Below, piece after piece: positions 38,599 to 47,480 of a DNA stretch of 64,000 nt. The stretch is from assembly GCF_030052995.1 (NCBI RefSeq), contig NZ_JASJPW010000001.1, positions 1,788,001-1,852,000 of the forward strand, written 5' to 3'. Origin of the DNA: Gemmobacter sp. 24YEA27 (GTDB lineage Bacteria > Pseudomonadota > Alphaproteobacteria > Rhodobacterales > Rhodobacteraceae). The translations under genes and the position numbers were made by a program. The notes under the pieces were generated by a model. That model searched no databases and was not told where the DNA came from. It worked only from the letters and a program-made list of their open reading frames with translations. The number at the start of each line of letters is the position of its first letter. Position 1 is the stretch's first letter.

Positions 38599-39450
38599 TC
38601 ACGGAGGCGGGCTGGCTGCGCCACCGGGAATATGCAGGTTGATCGGCACGTTGTAACCGATCGCACTGTGAGGCCTGACCTCGTTGTAGTCTCTGCGCCA
38701 AGCCTCCAACTTTTCGCGCGCATCCGCAAGGTCCATGAACCAGTGGGCGTTCAGGCACTCCGCCCGCAGCTTGCTGTTGAACGCCTCAATGAAGCCATTG
38801 TCGGTGGGTTTCCCCGGTCGGGAGAAGTCCAATGTGACACCATTGGCATAGGCCCACAGATCCAGGTCGCGGGAGATAAACTCGCTGCCGTTATCGACCC
38901 TGATCGTCTGCGGGTAGCCGATCTGCCGACAGACCCGTTCGAGCGTCTGAACCACATCCTCGCCCCGGTAAGCAAATCGGGGATCCGTCGCCGGGCAATA
39001 ACGCGAATGGATATCCACGATGGTCAGGATCCGCAGTTTCTTGCCCAGGGCGAGCTGGTCATGGACAAAATCCATCGCCCAGACCTCGTTCGGTCCGGAG
39101 GCCTCCTGTCGGTCCTCGCGCAGCCTCGCCTTCACCCGGCGCTTCGGATGCCTGTTGCGCAGCTGCAGGCCCAACTCATTGTAAATCCTGCGTGTCTTCT
39201 TGATGTTCACCTGCCAGCCCTCCCGCCGCAGCAGCACATGGATGCGCCGGTAGCCATAGCGCACACGCGTTTCGCAGATCTCGCGGATCCGCAGTTCGAG
39301 GCCGGCCTGCCCGGTGCGACGGGATTTGTAATGGTAGCTCGAAGTGTCGAACCGCTGCGCCTGGCAGGCCCGTCGGATCGAGACACCCCAGTCAACCAGA
39401 AGCCCGTCAACAAGCTTGCGCGTCCGGACAGGCCTCAGAGCTTTCGGCGG
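38599..39450 (-). CDS. IS3-family transposase OrfB (inner element)
   Basis: DDE-type integrase domain. Catalytic residues lie in WAMDFVHDQL, IRVDNGSEF and GFIEAFNSKLRAECLN, with RYGYRRIHVLLRREGW before them and RPHSAIGYNVP near the end. The frame stays open upstream past the first ATG (39264) and overlaps the end of OrfA by about 15 bases in the -1 frame, the usual arrangement by which IS3 elements make an OrfAB fusion through ribosomal frameshifting. I therefore give the whole open frame. It looks intact and potentially functional. Confidence 0.88.
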   Translation of the reverse strand, partial: PPKALRPVRTRKLVDGLLVDWGVSIRRACQAQRFDTSSYHYKSRRTGQAGLELRIREICETRVRYGYRRIHVLLRREGWQVNIKKTRRIYNELGLQLRNRHPKRRVKARLREDRQEASGPNEVWAMDFVHDQLALGKKLRILTIVDIHSRYCPATDPRFAYRGEDVVQTLERVCRQIGYPQTIRVDNGSEFISRDLDLWAYANGVTLDFSRPGKPTDNGFIEAFNSKLRAECLNAHWFMDLADAREKLEAWRRDYNEVRPHSAIGYNVPINLHIPGGAASPPP

Positions 39451-39701
39451 ATGACGTCCTGCAGCATCTCGCGGTCGAGCGTCAGGTCCGCCACGATCTT
39501 CTTCAGCCGTGCATTCTCGTCCTCAAGCGCCTTCAACCGCCGCATCTCATCGGGAAGCAACCCGCCATAACGCTTCTTCCAGTTGAAGTATGTGGCCTGG
39601 CTGATCCCCGCCTTGCGGCAGATCTCGGCAACAGGCGTGCCTTCCTCGCCCTGCTTCAGAATGAACGCCTTCTGCGCTTCCGTGAACTTCGATGCCTTCA
39701 T
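39435..39701 (-). CDS. IS3-family transposase OrfA (inner element)
   Basis: An 88-residue helix-turn-helix protein that binds the IS ends. KFTEAQKAFILKQGEEGTPV is followed by the recognition helix (AGISQATYFNWKKRYGG) and a leucine-zipper-like stretch (LKALEDENARLKKIVADLTL). It overlaps OrfB in the -1 frame. Confidence 0.9.
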   Translation of the reverse strand: MKASKFTEAQKAFILKQGEEGTPVAEICRKAGISQATYFNWKKRYGGLLPDEMRRLKALEDENARLKKIVADLTLDREMLQDVIRRKL

Positions 39702-39784
39702 CGTCTTCAGCTCCTCTCCCAGCCAGGGAAAACTAGCCGAAAACTCCAGCTTAAGACGGTCCAGTTTCCAGGGGGCAGAGCAGA

Positions 39785-40522
39785 TTGCACAAGCGTCCGG
39801 CGCGTTCTGAGCGGCGTCTTGTTTCCCAGAGACGAATGCGGTCTGACGGCGTTGTAATCGCAGCGCCAGAGCGCCAGCTTGCGGCGGGCGTCGTCCAGGG
39901 CATCGAGGATCCCCTCATTCAAGAGCTGGTCGCGCAGACTGCCATTGAAGCTTTCGCTGAAGGCGTTCCGCTGCTGTTTGCCCGGGTCGATGTAATGCCA
40001 GGGCACCTCGTTCTTGTTGGGCCAATTCAGGATGGCACGGCTGGTGAACCCGGTGCCGTTATCGCTGACTATGCAGGCGGGCTTTCCGTCGATCCGCACC
40101 AGCGCATCCGGCTCGCAGGCGACAGACATGCCCGAGATGCAGGTATCGGCAGTCAGGCAGAGGTTCTCCCGGCAGCAATCGTCGATCACCGCCAGACTGC
40201 GGACCTTGCGCGAGGCGTCGAAGCTGTCGGCGAGGAAGTCGCGCGAGCAGCGGGCCTTGGGATGTGGCCCCCGGCATAGGCATGCGTGACCCGCGGGCCC
40301 GCTTGCGCCCGCGCCGCCGCTTCACCGAACGCCCTTCCTCCCGATAGAGCCGGCAGAGCTTTTGAGGGTCATGAGCATGCCCTTGCGCTCAGGCAGGATA
40401 CCGGTCCGACAATAGCCGAAGCGGAGCCGCTTCCCGGCGATCTCCTTCATTTCCTCGCGGATTTCGGGCCTTGCCAGTGGGCCTGACCCAATGGCGCCGT
40501 AATGGCTCGATCCGGCGGGCAT
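39785..40522 (-). pseudogene. Broken IS3-family OrfB of the outer element
   Basis: Three frames together give an IS3 OrfB: LRFGYCRTGILPERKGMLM at about 40400, [18 protein letters not shown] near 40290, and an open part from 40189 with [33 protein letters not shown] and [11 protein letters not shown]. At least two single-base losses separate these parts, one in an A run near 40363. The end after RTLVQ is displaced by the inner element; across it CAA ACC CGC AGA continues to TGA (38528-38546), a plausible original C-terminus. Confidence 0.78.
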
Positions 40523-40634
40523 GTGCGCCGGATCGTTTTGGGGTCGACACCGACAAGCTGGCAGCCGCGGCGTTGCGAGATATCCTGATCCTGCATGGCC
40601 CCGGGCGCGGCCTCTTGCCGCCTGGTCAATGTCG

Positions 40635-40898
40635 TCAGTTTTTTGCCGGAAGATCCCTCAGGACGACATTGTCGGGCATCGTGTCGGCCAGCAGGCGCAT
40701 GAGCCTCGCGTTCTCATCTTCCAGCGCCTTCAGCCTGGCGGCCTCGGAGACCTCCATGCCACCATACCTGGCTTTCAGCTTGTAGAACGTCGCCGGGCTG
40801 AGGCCATGCCTGCGCCATACCTCAGTTGTTGGCATGGCCGTCTCTTGCTCCCTGATCATCCCGATTATCTGTGCCTCGGTGAAACGGCTCTTCCTCAT
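40635..40898 (-). CDS. IS3-family transposase OrfA (outer element)
   Basis: An 87-residue helix-turn-helix protein: RFTEAQIIGMIREQETAMPT, then RRHGLSPATFYKLKARYGGM and LKALEDENARLMRLLADTMP. It is intact, but its OrfB partner is broken, so it can no longer form a working transposase. It is distinct in sequence from the OrfA of the inner element. Confidence 0.85.
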   Translation of the reverse strand: MRKSRFTEAQIIGMIREQETAMPTTEVWRRHGLSPATFYKLKARYGGMEVSEAARLKALEDENARLMRLLADTMPDNVVLRDLPAKN

Positions 40899-40964
40899 GC
40901 GTCTGCTCCTTCGCGGTTGAGCAGACCCTACATCAGACTCGGGGACCTCGCGGGGGGCTGGTCA

Positions 40965-42014
40965 GGAGTGCAACGCTGCGTGCTGCCATGGCACAGACGG
41001 TCGTCGCGGTTTTCACGCGACGGCTTCGGGAACACGCGACCGAACGCGCGGCGCTGATCGCTGCCTATTTGCTCGAAGGACTTTTCCGTCCCGTGCTGGA
41101 GAAGGCGATGTGAGACGTCATCGGCCCCTGCTCGAGCTGGCTGAAGGAGCACCAGATGCGCCAGGTCCCTTCGCCTGGCATGTCGGGAAGATTGGCGGAG
41201 CCTCCTTTCATGCATGTCGCAATGATGATTTGCTGACTATACTCCACCGGCTGCTCGACAATGAGGAAGCGGAAGGCGAGGCGGCGTTCGAGCTCGGCCT
41301 CGCGCATACGGTGTGCGCGTTCGATGGCGGAGATGTGGTAACAATTCTTGCCGGCTAGGACACGGCGAGGCTGCTTTTCGCGCGCGCGCATGGCCGATGA
41401 TGAAAGGTCCGACGCGCGAGCCCATAGGTCATCGATTGATCTCGTTCCCGGCTTTGCGGCGAAGCGGAGTGCGGCGGATATGCAAGACAGTCTGACCGAT
41501 CTGGCCACCGCAGCGCGGGTTAGAACAAAAGCGTTGCGAACTGGCTGCGTGGCGCGATGGCTTGCGCCCCATCAGGACGTGGATCTTGAATGGACCGAAC
41601 TCGCACGCACTGTCCAGCGAGCGGCCGACAATTTTGCCCGTCTCAGCTGGATTAATGCCGCTACAACCATGGATCGCATCCTGGCCGTCTTTGACGCAGG
41701 CTGCGCCACCGCGCATGGCAACGGCTTGCGGTCCATGCAACGGGCCTGTGGCGATGCGTCTTTCCTGTCTGCGGCTGCGGCCTCTTCGATACTGACGGGC
41801 TGGCTGTGGCCATTATCATCCGGAGATTTGACCGCAGGGGGATAGTGGCGCGGCGCGCGCGCGGGGCAAGGTGATGCTTTGGCGCAGGGAAGCTGTCGCA
41901 GGAGTGTCGGCTTCAGGGCCTTGAGCTGCGCAGTCTTTCCGGTTTCAGGCGCGAGATGGCCCAAGCATAGGGTCTGCGCGCATCAGATAACAGCTCGGAT
42001 GCGCGCAGATCTGT
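40965..42014. other. Degenerate accessory stretch without a clear gene
   Basis: No product can be assigned in this kilobase. From the outer IS boundary a plus-strand frame reads AAMAQTVVAVFTRRLREHAT (ATG 40988) to a stop at 41108-41110 and could be the tail of a gene cut by the IS. A plus-strand frame at 41110-41358 (82 codons) and another ending at 41845 (ATG 41390) have no recognisable motif, and antisense frames are as long. This may be the eroded remains of an island. Confidence 0.35.
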
Positions 42015-43883
42015 TCAGATCGGCTGAAGCCAGTCTTCGCTTTCGCCAGCCTCATCTGCGGCCTCGTTTCCGGCCACATCTGCCACCGCCGGAGCCAATG
42101 CCGAAACCTCTGCGGCAGCCGGGGTGCTTTCCGGGTCGCGGGCGGCACTCTGTGCTGCCATTGCGGGCGCGGCTGCGGGCGTCTCTTCCGGGCTGTGGTC
42201 CGGGGCGGGATTGTCTTCCGCCGCGCTGTCCTCGGTGGGGGAGGGCGTGCTGATCCGGAAGCTGCGCAGCAGGAAGTCGGGAACATGGTCGCCCATGCCG
42301 ATCACGGCGGGGCCATCGTCGCGGCGGTCGCGGCGGTCGTTACGGCGGCCACCTGCATCCCGGCTGCCAGTATCACGGGCGAGCGATTCGCGGCCAGCGG
42401 ACTCGCGGTTGCCATCGCGGGCGACCGGCTCGCGGCGGGGTTCGCTGTATGAGGGGCTGCGCGAGCCGCCTTCACGTCCGGAGCTGCCCCTTGCACTGGC
42501 CTCTTTCTGGGGGGCCTCGCTGCGCTCGGGCTGCGCCTTCGGCGCGACGGCGTCTGCCTGGGGGGCTGCAGCGGCGCGGTCTTCGTCCTGAGCGCGTTCG
42601 CGCCCGCCGCGGGACCGTTCGCGGCCCTTGCCACTGCGCGAACGCTCACCACGCTCACTGCGGTCCCCGCGGTCAGACCGCTCGCCACGCGGTTCGCGGC
42701 TGGTGCGCGACGAACCGGCGTTTTCGAGATCGAGCCCTTCGGGCAGCTCTGCGCGCGGGATTTCCTGTTTCACCAGGCTTTCCACCGCAGCCAGCTGCTT
42801 GGCGTCAGACGGTGTGGCCAGGGTGAAGGCGCGACCATGGCGGCCGGCGCGGCCGGTGCGGCCGATGCGGTGCACGTAATCCTCGGGATGGCCGGGCACA
42901 TCGAAGTTGAACACATGACTGACCGCCGGAATATCAAGCCCGCGCGCCGCCACATCAGAGGCCACGAGGATATGCAGCGAGCCGTCGCGGAAGGCATCGA
43001 GCGTTTTTGTCCGCTGCGACTGGTCAAGGTCACCATGGATGGGAGCTGCGTTGAAACCGTGCGATTTCAGCGATTTGGCGACAACATCTACATCCATCTT
43101 GCGGTTGCAGAACACGATGCCATTGGTGCAGGTTTCGCCTTCTGCCGCGATCAGCGACCGCAGCACGGCGCGCTTTTCGGTGAAGGACCGGTCTTTGCGC
43201 GACGGTGTGAAATACACGACCTTCTGGTCGATATTCGTATTGGTGGTGGCCTGACGCGCAACCTCGATCCGCGCGGGGGCGGTCAGGAATGTATTGGTGA
43301 TCCGTTCAATCTCGGGCGCCATGGTGGCCGAGTAGAACATCGTCTGGCGGGTGAAGGGGGTGAGCTGGAAGATGCGCTCGATATCGGGGATGAAGCCCAT
43401 GTCAAGCATCCGGTCGGCCTCATCGACCACCATGATCTGCACGCCGGTCAGCAAAAGCTTGCCGCGTTCAAAATGGTCGAGCAGCCGGCCCGGCGTCGCG
43501 ATCAGCACGTCGACGCCACGGTCAATCAGCTTGTCCTGTTCGCCAAAGGCCACGCCGCCGATCAGGAGCGCCTTGGTCAGCTTTGTATGTTTGGCATAGG
43601 TGTCGAAATTCTCGGCCACCTGGGCTGCAAGTTCGCGCGTCGGCGCCAGCACGAGGCTGCGCGGCATCCGGGCGCGCGCCCGGCCCTGGCCGAGCAGCGT
43701 GATCATCGGCAGCGTGAAGCTTGCGGTTTTACCGGTGCCGGTCTGGGCGATCCCAAGCACATCGCGGCCCTTCAGAGCTTCGGGAATGGCTTCAGCCTGG
43801 ATCGGCGTGGGCGTCTCATACCCTGCTTCGGAAACGGCCTGGAGAACCCGGGGATCAAGGGCGAGGTCGGAAAATTTGGTCAT
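42015..43883 (-). CDS. DEAD-box ATP-dependent RNA helicase
   Basis: RhlE-like helicase for RNA remodelling. In order: Q motif (LDPRVLQAVSEAGYETPTPI), Walker A AQTGTGKT, PTRELAAQV, TPGRLLDH, DEAD in VVDEADRMLDMGF, SAT in FYSATMAPEI, and HRIGRTGRAGRHG. After about residue 390 comes a long low-complexity tail: first Arg/Ser/Gly-rich repeats (RSDRGDRSERGERSRSGKGR), then acidic and Ala/Pro-rich sequence. Such tails bind RNA or promote assembly in related helicases. The start is taken at 43883 (MTKFSDLALDP); 622 residues. An upstream in-frame ATG at 44033 would add 50 unlikely residues. Confidence 0.92.
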   Translation of the reverse strand: MTKFSDLALDPRVLQAVSEAGYETPTPIQAEAIPEALKGRDVLGIAQTGTGKTASFTLPMITLLGQGRARARMPRSLVLAPTRELAAQVAENFDTYAKHTKLTKALLIGGVAFGEQDKLIDRGVDVLIATPGRLLDHFERGKLLLTGVQIMVVDEADRMLDMGFIPDIERIFQLTPFTRQTMFYSATMAPEIERITNTFLTAPARIEVARQATTNTNIDQKVVYFTPSRKDRSFTEKRAVLRSLIAAEGETCTNGIVFCNRKMDVDVVAKSLKSHGFNAAPIHGDLDQSQRTKTLDAFRDGSLHILVASDVAARGLDIPAVSHVFNFDVPGHPEDYVHRIGRTGRAGRHGRAFTLATPSDAKQLAAVESLVKQEIPRAELPEGLDLENAGSSRTSREPRGERSDRGDRSERGERSRSGKGRERSRGGRERAQDEDRAAAAPQADAVAPKAQPERSEAPQKEASARGSSGREGGSRSPSYSEPRREPVARDGNRESAGRESLARDTGSRDAGGRRNDRRDRRDDGPAVIGMGDHVPDFLLRSFRISTPSPTEDSAAEDNPAPDHSPEETPAAAPAMAAQSAARDPESTPAAAEVSALAPAVADVAGNEAADEAGESEDWLQPI

Positions 43884-44245
43884 ATGCGTCCAATAGTGGC
43901 GGCAAGGGTCATGAGGACCGGCCGCGAGTGGGGGCGGGACGCAGGATTTCAGGCGCCCCATCGGAACAGCCCGCCGGATTGCGGGTTCCGGCGCCAGATA
44001 GCGTGATTTTGTACAATGGTCAATCTGAGGCACCTTTTTGTGCCGGATTGTGACCTTCTGGTTGCGAGTTCAGCGTGTTTTCGGCGGATTGGTTCCGCTC
44101 TGAGGGCGGTGCAAAGGGGCACCCCGGGGCAGGCAGCGGATCTGCGCCTGTTTCGCCGGGCGACCGCAGATTGAGGGCGCGCGGGGCTTGCGCGGGAGAG
44201 CAGCTATCCCGACATGCGCAAAGGAAACCCAGTTCGGAGACGAGA

Positions 44246-44685
44246 ATGAAATGTCCGGTCGACAACGAGACGCTGCTTATGACAGAGCGCCAGGGGGTCG
44301 AGATCGACTACTGCCCAAAATGCCGGGGCATCTGGCTCGACAGGGAGAGCTGGATAAGCTGATCGAGGTCGCCGCCAGCAAGGCGATGCCGGCTGTGACC
44401 CAGGCCGAGCCGCAGCGCGCCAGCCCGCCACCTCCTCCGCCGGTCAGCGAAGCGGCCAGGCCGCACCCTGAACAGGACCGCTCTGTCTCTCCCGCCGCCC
44501 GCGCGTCAGAGCGGATGGGCTTTGATCAGCGCGCGCGCCATACGCCGATCCCGGATCCGAGGGATCAGGACATGTCCGGCAGCCGCAAACGCTATGATGA
44601 CGATGACGAAGATTATGATGACCGCAACCGGGGGCGCCGCAAACGCGGAATGGGGAGTATCCTGGGCGAAATATTTGATTTTTGA
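44246..44685 (+). pseudogene. TFIIB-type zinc-ribbon protein, one frameshift
   Basis: The protein begins MKCPVDNETLLMTERQG and has a zinc ribbon (CPVD and CPKCRGIWLDRGEL) of the small zf-TFIIB family, then a Pro/Ser-rich linker and an Asp/Arg-rich tail (RKRYDDDDEDYDDRNRGRRK) ending in a short hydrophobic motif (GSILGEIFDF). At 44343-44345 one G is missing, so the first frame stops at once (ESWIS) and the remainder continues in another frame; restoring it gives about 146 residues. The ATG at 44246 follows GGAG. It probably acts through protein or nucleic-acid contacts; the role is unknown. Confidence 0.78.
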
Positions 44686-44690
44686 TAAAA

Positions 44691-44722
44691 AAAGGGCCGG
44701 GACAGGGATCTCCCGGCCTTTT
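44691..44722. terminator. Bidirectional terminator between convergent genes
   Basis: GGCCGGGA at 44695-44702 pairs with TCCCGGCC at 44711-44718. An A run precedes and a T run follows, so it can serve the zinc-ribbon gene and, on the other strand, prfC. Confidence 0.8.
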
Positions 44723-44783
44723 CAGTCAGTCCTGGTGATGCTTCGCTCTTGCGCTCGGGTCGGTATCCCGGGCGCAGACCAGC

Positions 44784-46382
44784 TCAGGCCATCATTTCTT
44801 TCGTCGCCGTCAGCCGCAGCGCGGGATAGTCGCGCGCCACGCGGTCGATGTCCCATTGCAGCCGGGTGAGGAACACGAGGTCGCCGTCATTATCGGTGGC
44901 GATATGCTGCTTGTTCAGATTGACCATCTTTTCGATCTCGTCCCTGTCGCCCGAAATCCAGCGCGCCGAGGCGAATTGCGAGGGCTCGAACCGCACCGGG
45001 ATCTGATATTCCAGCCCGATCCGCGAGGCGAGCACGTCGAATTGCAGCGCGCCGACCACGCCGACGATAAAACCAGAGCCGATGGCGGGCTTGAAGACCT
45101 TGGCTGCACCTTCCTCGGCGAACTGCATCAGCGCCTTTTCCAGGTGTTTGGCCTTCATCGGGTCGGTCGCGCGGATATTTTGCAAGAGCTCGGGCGCGAA
45201 AGACGGGATCCCGGTGAAGCGCAGCGTCTCGCCCTCGGTCAGCGCGTCGCCGATCCTGAGCTGACCGTGATTCGGGATGCCGATAATGTCGCCGGCCCAG
45301 GCCTCATCCGCCAGTTCGCGGTCGGCGGCGAGGAACAGTACCGGATTGGTCACCGCCATCAGCTTTTTCGAGCGCACATGCGTCAGCTTCATGCCGCGTT
45401 CAAAATGGCCCGAGGCGAGGCGGACAAAGGCCACGCGGTCGCGGTGTTTCGGGTCCATATTGGCCTGGACCTTGAAGACAAAGCCGGTGACCTTTGGTTC
45501 TTCGGCGGCCACGGCGCGTTCGGCCGCCTTTTGCGGCTGCGGTTCGGGGCCGAAATTGCCGATCCCCTCCATCAGCTCTTTGACGCCAAAGGAATTGATC
45601 GCCGAGCCGAACCAGATCGGCGTCATCGCGCCTTGCAAAAACGCCTCGCGGTTAAAGGCGGGCAGCAATTCCCGCGCCATGGCGATTTCCTCGCGCAGCT
45701 GCGCCAGCTGGTCTGCGGGGATATGATCGGCAAGGCGCGGGTCATCCAGCCCGTTCAGCCTGATCGATTCCGCCACTTTGTTGCGGTCGGCGCGGTCCAT
45801 CAGCTCAAGGCGGTCATTCAGCAGGTCATAGGCGCCGAGGAAATCGCGCCCCGAGCCGATCGGCCAGGAGGCCGGTGCCACGTCGATCGCCAGATTCTCC
45901 TGGATTTCGTCTATGATCTCGAATGTGTCGCGCGCCTCGCGGTCCATCTTGTTGCAGAAGGTCAGGATCGGCAGATCGCGCAGCCGGCAGACCTCGAACA
46001 GTTTCCGCGTCTGGCTTTCCACGCCTTTCGCCCCGTCGATCACCATGATCGCGGCATCGACGGCGGTCAGCGTGCGATAGGTGTCTTCGGAAAAATCCGA
46101 GTGGCCGGGCGTGTCGACCAGATTGTACCGGAACTCGCGATATTCAAACGACATCGCCGAGGCCGAGACCGAGATGCCCCGGTCCTGTTCCATCTTGAGA
46201 AAGTCCGAGCGCGTGCGCCGCGCCTCGCCCTTGGCGCGCACCTGGCCCGCCATCTGGATCGCTCCCCCGAACAGGAGAAACTTTTCGGTCAGCGTGGTTT
46301 TGCCAGCATCCGGATGCGCGATGATCGCGAAGGTCCGGCGGCGGGAAATCTCGGGCGGAAGGGTGGGGGCGTTGTCCAGCAT
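44784..46382 (-). CDS. prfC: Peptide chain release factor 3
   Basis: Ribosomal GTPase that removes RF1/RF2 after termination. G1 AHPDAGKTTLTEK, switch region DRGISVSASAMSFEY, G3 DTPGHSDFSEDTYR and G4 NKMD are all present, followed by EF-Tu-like domain II and an RF3-specific C-terminal domain (GALQFDVLASRIGLEYQIPV). 532 residues, usual length. The nearest genes are convergent on one side and divergent on the other, so it is monocistronic. Confidence 0.96.
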   Translation of the reverse strand: MLDNAPTLPPEISRRRTFAIIAHPDAGKTTLTEKFLLFGGAIQMAGQVRAKGEARRTRSDFLKMEQDRGISVSASAMSFEYREFRYNLVDTPGHSDFSEDTYRTLTAVDAAIMVIDGAKGVESQTRKLFEVCRLRDLPILTFCNKMDREARDTFEIIDEIQENLAIDVAPASWPIGSGRDFLGAYDLLNDRLELMDRADRNKVAESIRLNGLDDPRLADHIPADQLAQLREEIAMARELLPAFNREAFLQGAMTPIWFGSAINSFGVKELMEGIGNFGPEPQPQKAAERAVAAEEPKVTGFVFKVQANMDPKHRDRVAFVRLASGHFERGMKLTHVRSKKLMAVTNPVLFLAADRELADEAWAGDIIGIPNHGQLRIGDALTEGETLRFTGIPSFAPELLQNIRATDPMKAKHLEKALMQFAEEGAAKVFKPAIGSGFIVGVVGALQFDVLASRIGLEYQIPVRFEPSQFASARWISGDRDEIEKMVNLNKQHIATDNDGDLVFLTRLQWDIDRVARDYPALRLTATKEMMA

Positions 46383-46535
46383 GGCCGGGCTTTTAGCGCC
46401 TGTCGCTGTCGCCGTCTATCGCGCAGGCGGGCCGGGGGAAAGATCCGCTCCCGAAACCGGCCAGGCGTTGCCGGCTGGACAAAGCGGGGCCCGCATGTTT
46501 GCCTTTTGCGCAGGTGTGTTACGAGGATCTGGTCG

Positions 46536-47468
46536 ATGCGTCTTCTGGCTGTTGTTTTCGCGCTGATGTCCGCGCTTCCGGTGCAGGCGGCCTGGTTCAC
46601 CGACAATGGCGCGCGCGAAGCGATGTCGGTTCTGCGCGCGAAGCCTGTCGCAGATCTCAGCCCGACCGAACGCGAGATCCTGACGGCGGCGAACCGCATC
46701 GGCTGGATTGCTGTGCCTGACTGTGGCTGGGGATCGAACGCGGTTCTGGTCACGGTAGAGGGCCAGGATTACGCGGTGACCTCACTGCATCTTCTGACCG
46801 GAAGGGGGCCGGGCCAGGTGCATTGCGACCCGGGTCTTGACGCGATTTTCCTGCCCAATGCCTCTTACATCTTGCCAGACATTTCGTACCAGACCGGCGA
46901 CGAGGCTGTCCGCCGCATGGAATTCGAAAACAGGATTGTCGATCTGGAGCCGGATCCGGTGAATTTCACCCGCTCTGGTGCGGGGATGCCCTGGGTCGGG
47001 GACTGGGTCGCCTATCGGCTGACCGAGACCGTCTCGGATGATATCATGCCCGATTTCGCCTGGGGGGCCGGGGGACTGCGCGGGTCGATGCCCTGGTCCG
47101 CGCAGCAGAACCCGGCCGGGCCGGTCTGGGTGATCGGCTATGACGGGCGGTTCGAGCAGGAAAACGGCTGGGAGTTTTCCTGGCAGGGCTGTGAACAGCG
47201 CAAGACGCGGCCCGATAACGGCATGATCTATTTCACCTGCGATGCCGCGCCCGGCGCAAGTTCCTCGCTGATTGCGGTGATGGAAGACGGGCGGCTGACC
47301 TTTCAGGGTATCGTGACCGGGGTGATGGATCCGGCAATCGGCACTGATATTCCGGTCCCGAACAGCGCGCTGATGTGGAACATCGGCACGCAAAGCGCAG
47401 GCATCCAGGCGAAACTCGACCCCGGATCCCTGCCAGAACCAGACGGCTGGCGCGGCCTCTGGCGCTGA
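46536..47468 (+). CDS. Exported trypsin-like (S1-type) peptidase domain protein
   Basis: A 310-residue protein with a signal peptide (RLLAVVFALMSALPVQA). The mature part resembles a chymotrypsin-fold domain: a candidate catalytic histidine in AVTSLHLLTG and a serine region AAPGASSSLIAV in place of the usual GDSGGP. The changed serine motif makes activity uncertain. Cysteines in PDCGWG, HCDPG, GCEQR and FTCDAAPG suggest disulfides. It is divergent from prfC. The family assignment is moderate. Confidence 0.65.
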   Translation: MRLLAVVFALMSALPVQAAWFTDNGAREAMSVLRAKPVADLSPTEREILTAANRIGWIAVPDCGWGSNAVLVTVEGQDYAVTSLHLLTGRGPGQVHCDPGLDAIFLPNASYILPDISYQTGDEAVRRMEFENRIVDLEPDPVNFTRSGAGMPWVGDWVAYRLTETVSDDIMPDFAWGAGGLRGSMPWSAQQNPAGPVWVIGYDGRFEQENGWEFSWQGCEQRKTRPDNGMIYFTCDAAPGASSSLIAVMEDGRLTFQGIVTGVMDPAIGTDIPVPNSALMWNIGTQSAGIQAKLDPGSLPEPDGWRGLWR

Positions 47469-47480
47469 TCCGCGCGCCGC

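Larger units (their letters stand above)
38547..39784 (-). mobile_element. IS3-family element (inner), inserted in the outer IS
   Basis: It carries intact OrfA and OrfB and has terminal inverted repeats: TGCTCTGCTCCCTTGG from 38547 and, on the minus strand near 39782, TGCTCTGCCCCCTGG, with further matches inwards (CTGGAGTTT and CGGCT). The length is about 1.24 kb. TTG stands next to both ends (38544-38546 and 39785-39787), consistent with a three-base target duplication, although the right boundary is uncertain by two bases. It lies inside the 3' part of the OrfB of the outer element. Confidence 0.78.
38497..40964 (-). mobile_element. IS3-family element (outer), interrupted by a second IS
   Basis: The outer ends form imperfect terminal inverted repeats: TGACCTGCGCCCTTTGGGTC at 38497-38516 and, read on the minus strand from 40964, TGACCAGCCCCCCGCGAGGT. 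Without the inner element the length is about 1.23 kb, normal for IS3. OrfA is intact at 40635-40898; OrfB is split and frameshifted. No clear three-base target duplication is visible (CCA on one side, GGA on the other). It is an old, non-functional copy. Confidence 0.72.

Noticed and set aside
37430-42014. A CRISPR array or a defence island in the accessory gap
   Set aside because: The repeats are inverted, not regularly spaced direct repeats. No cas, restriction, toxin or other defence gene is recognisable; the only clear genes are IS3 transposases.
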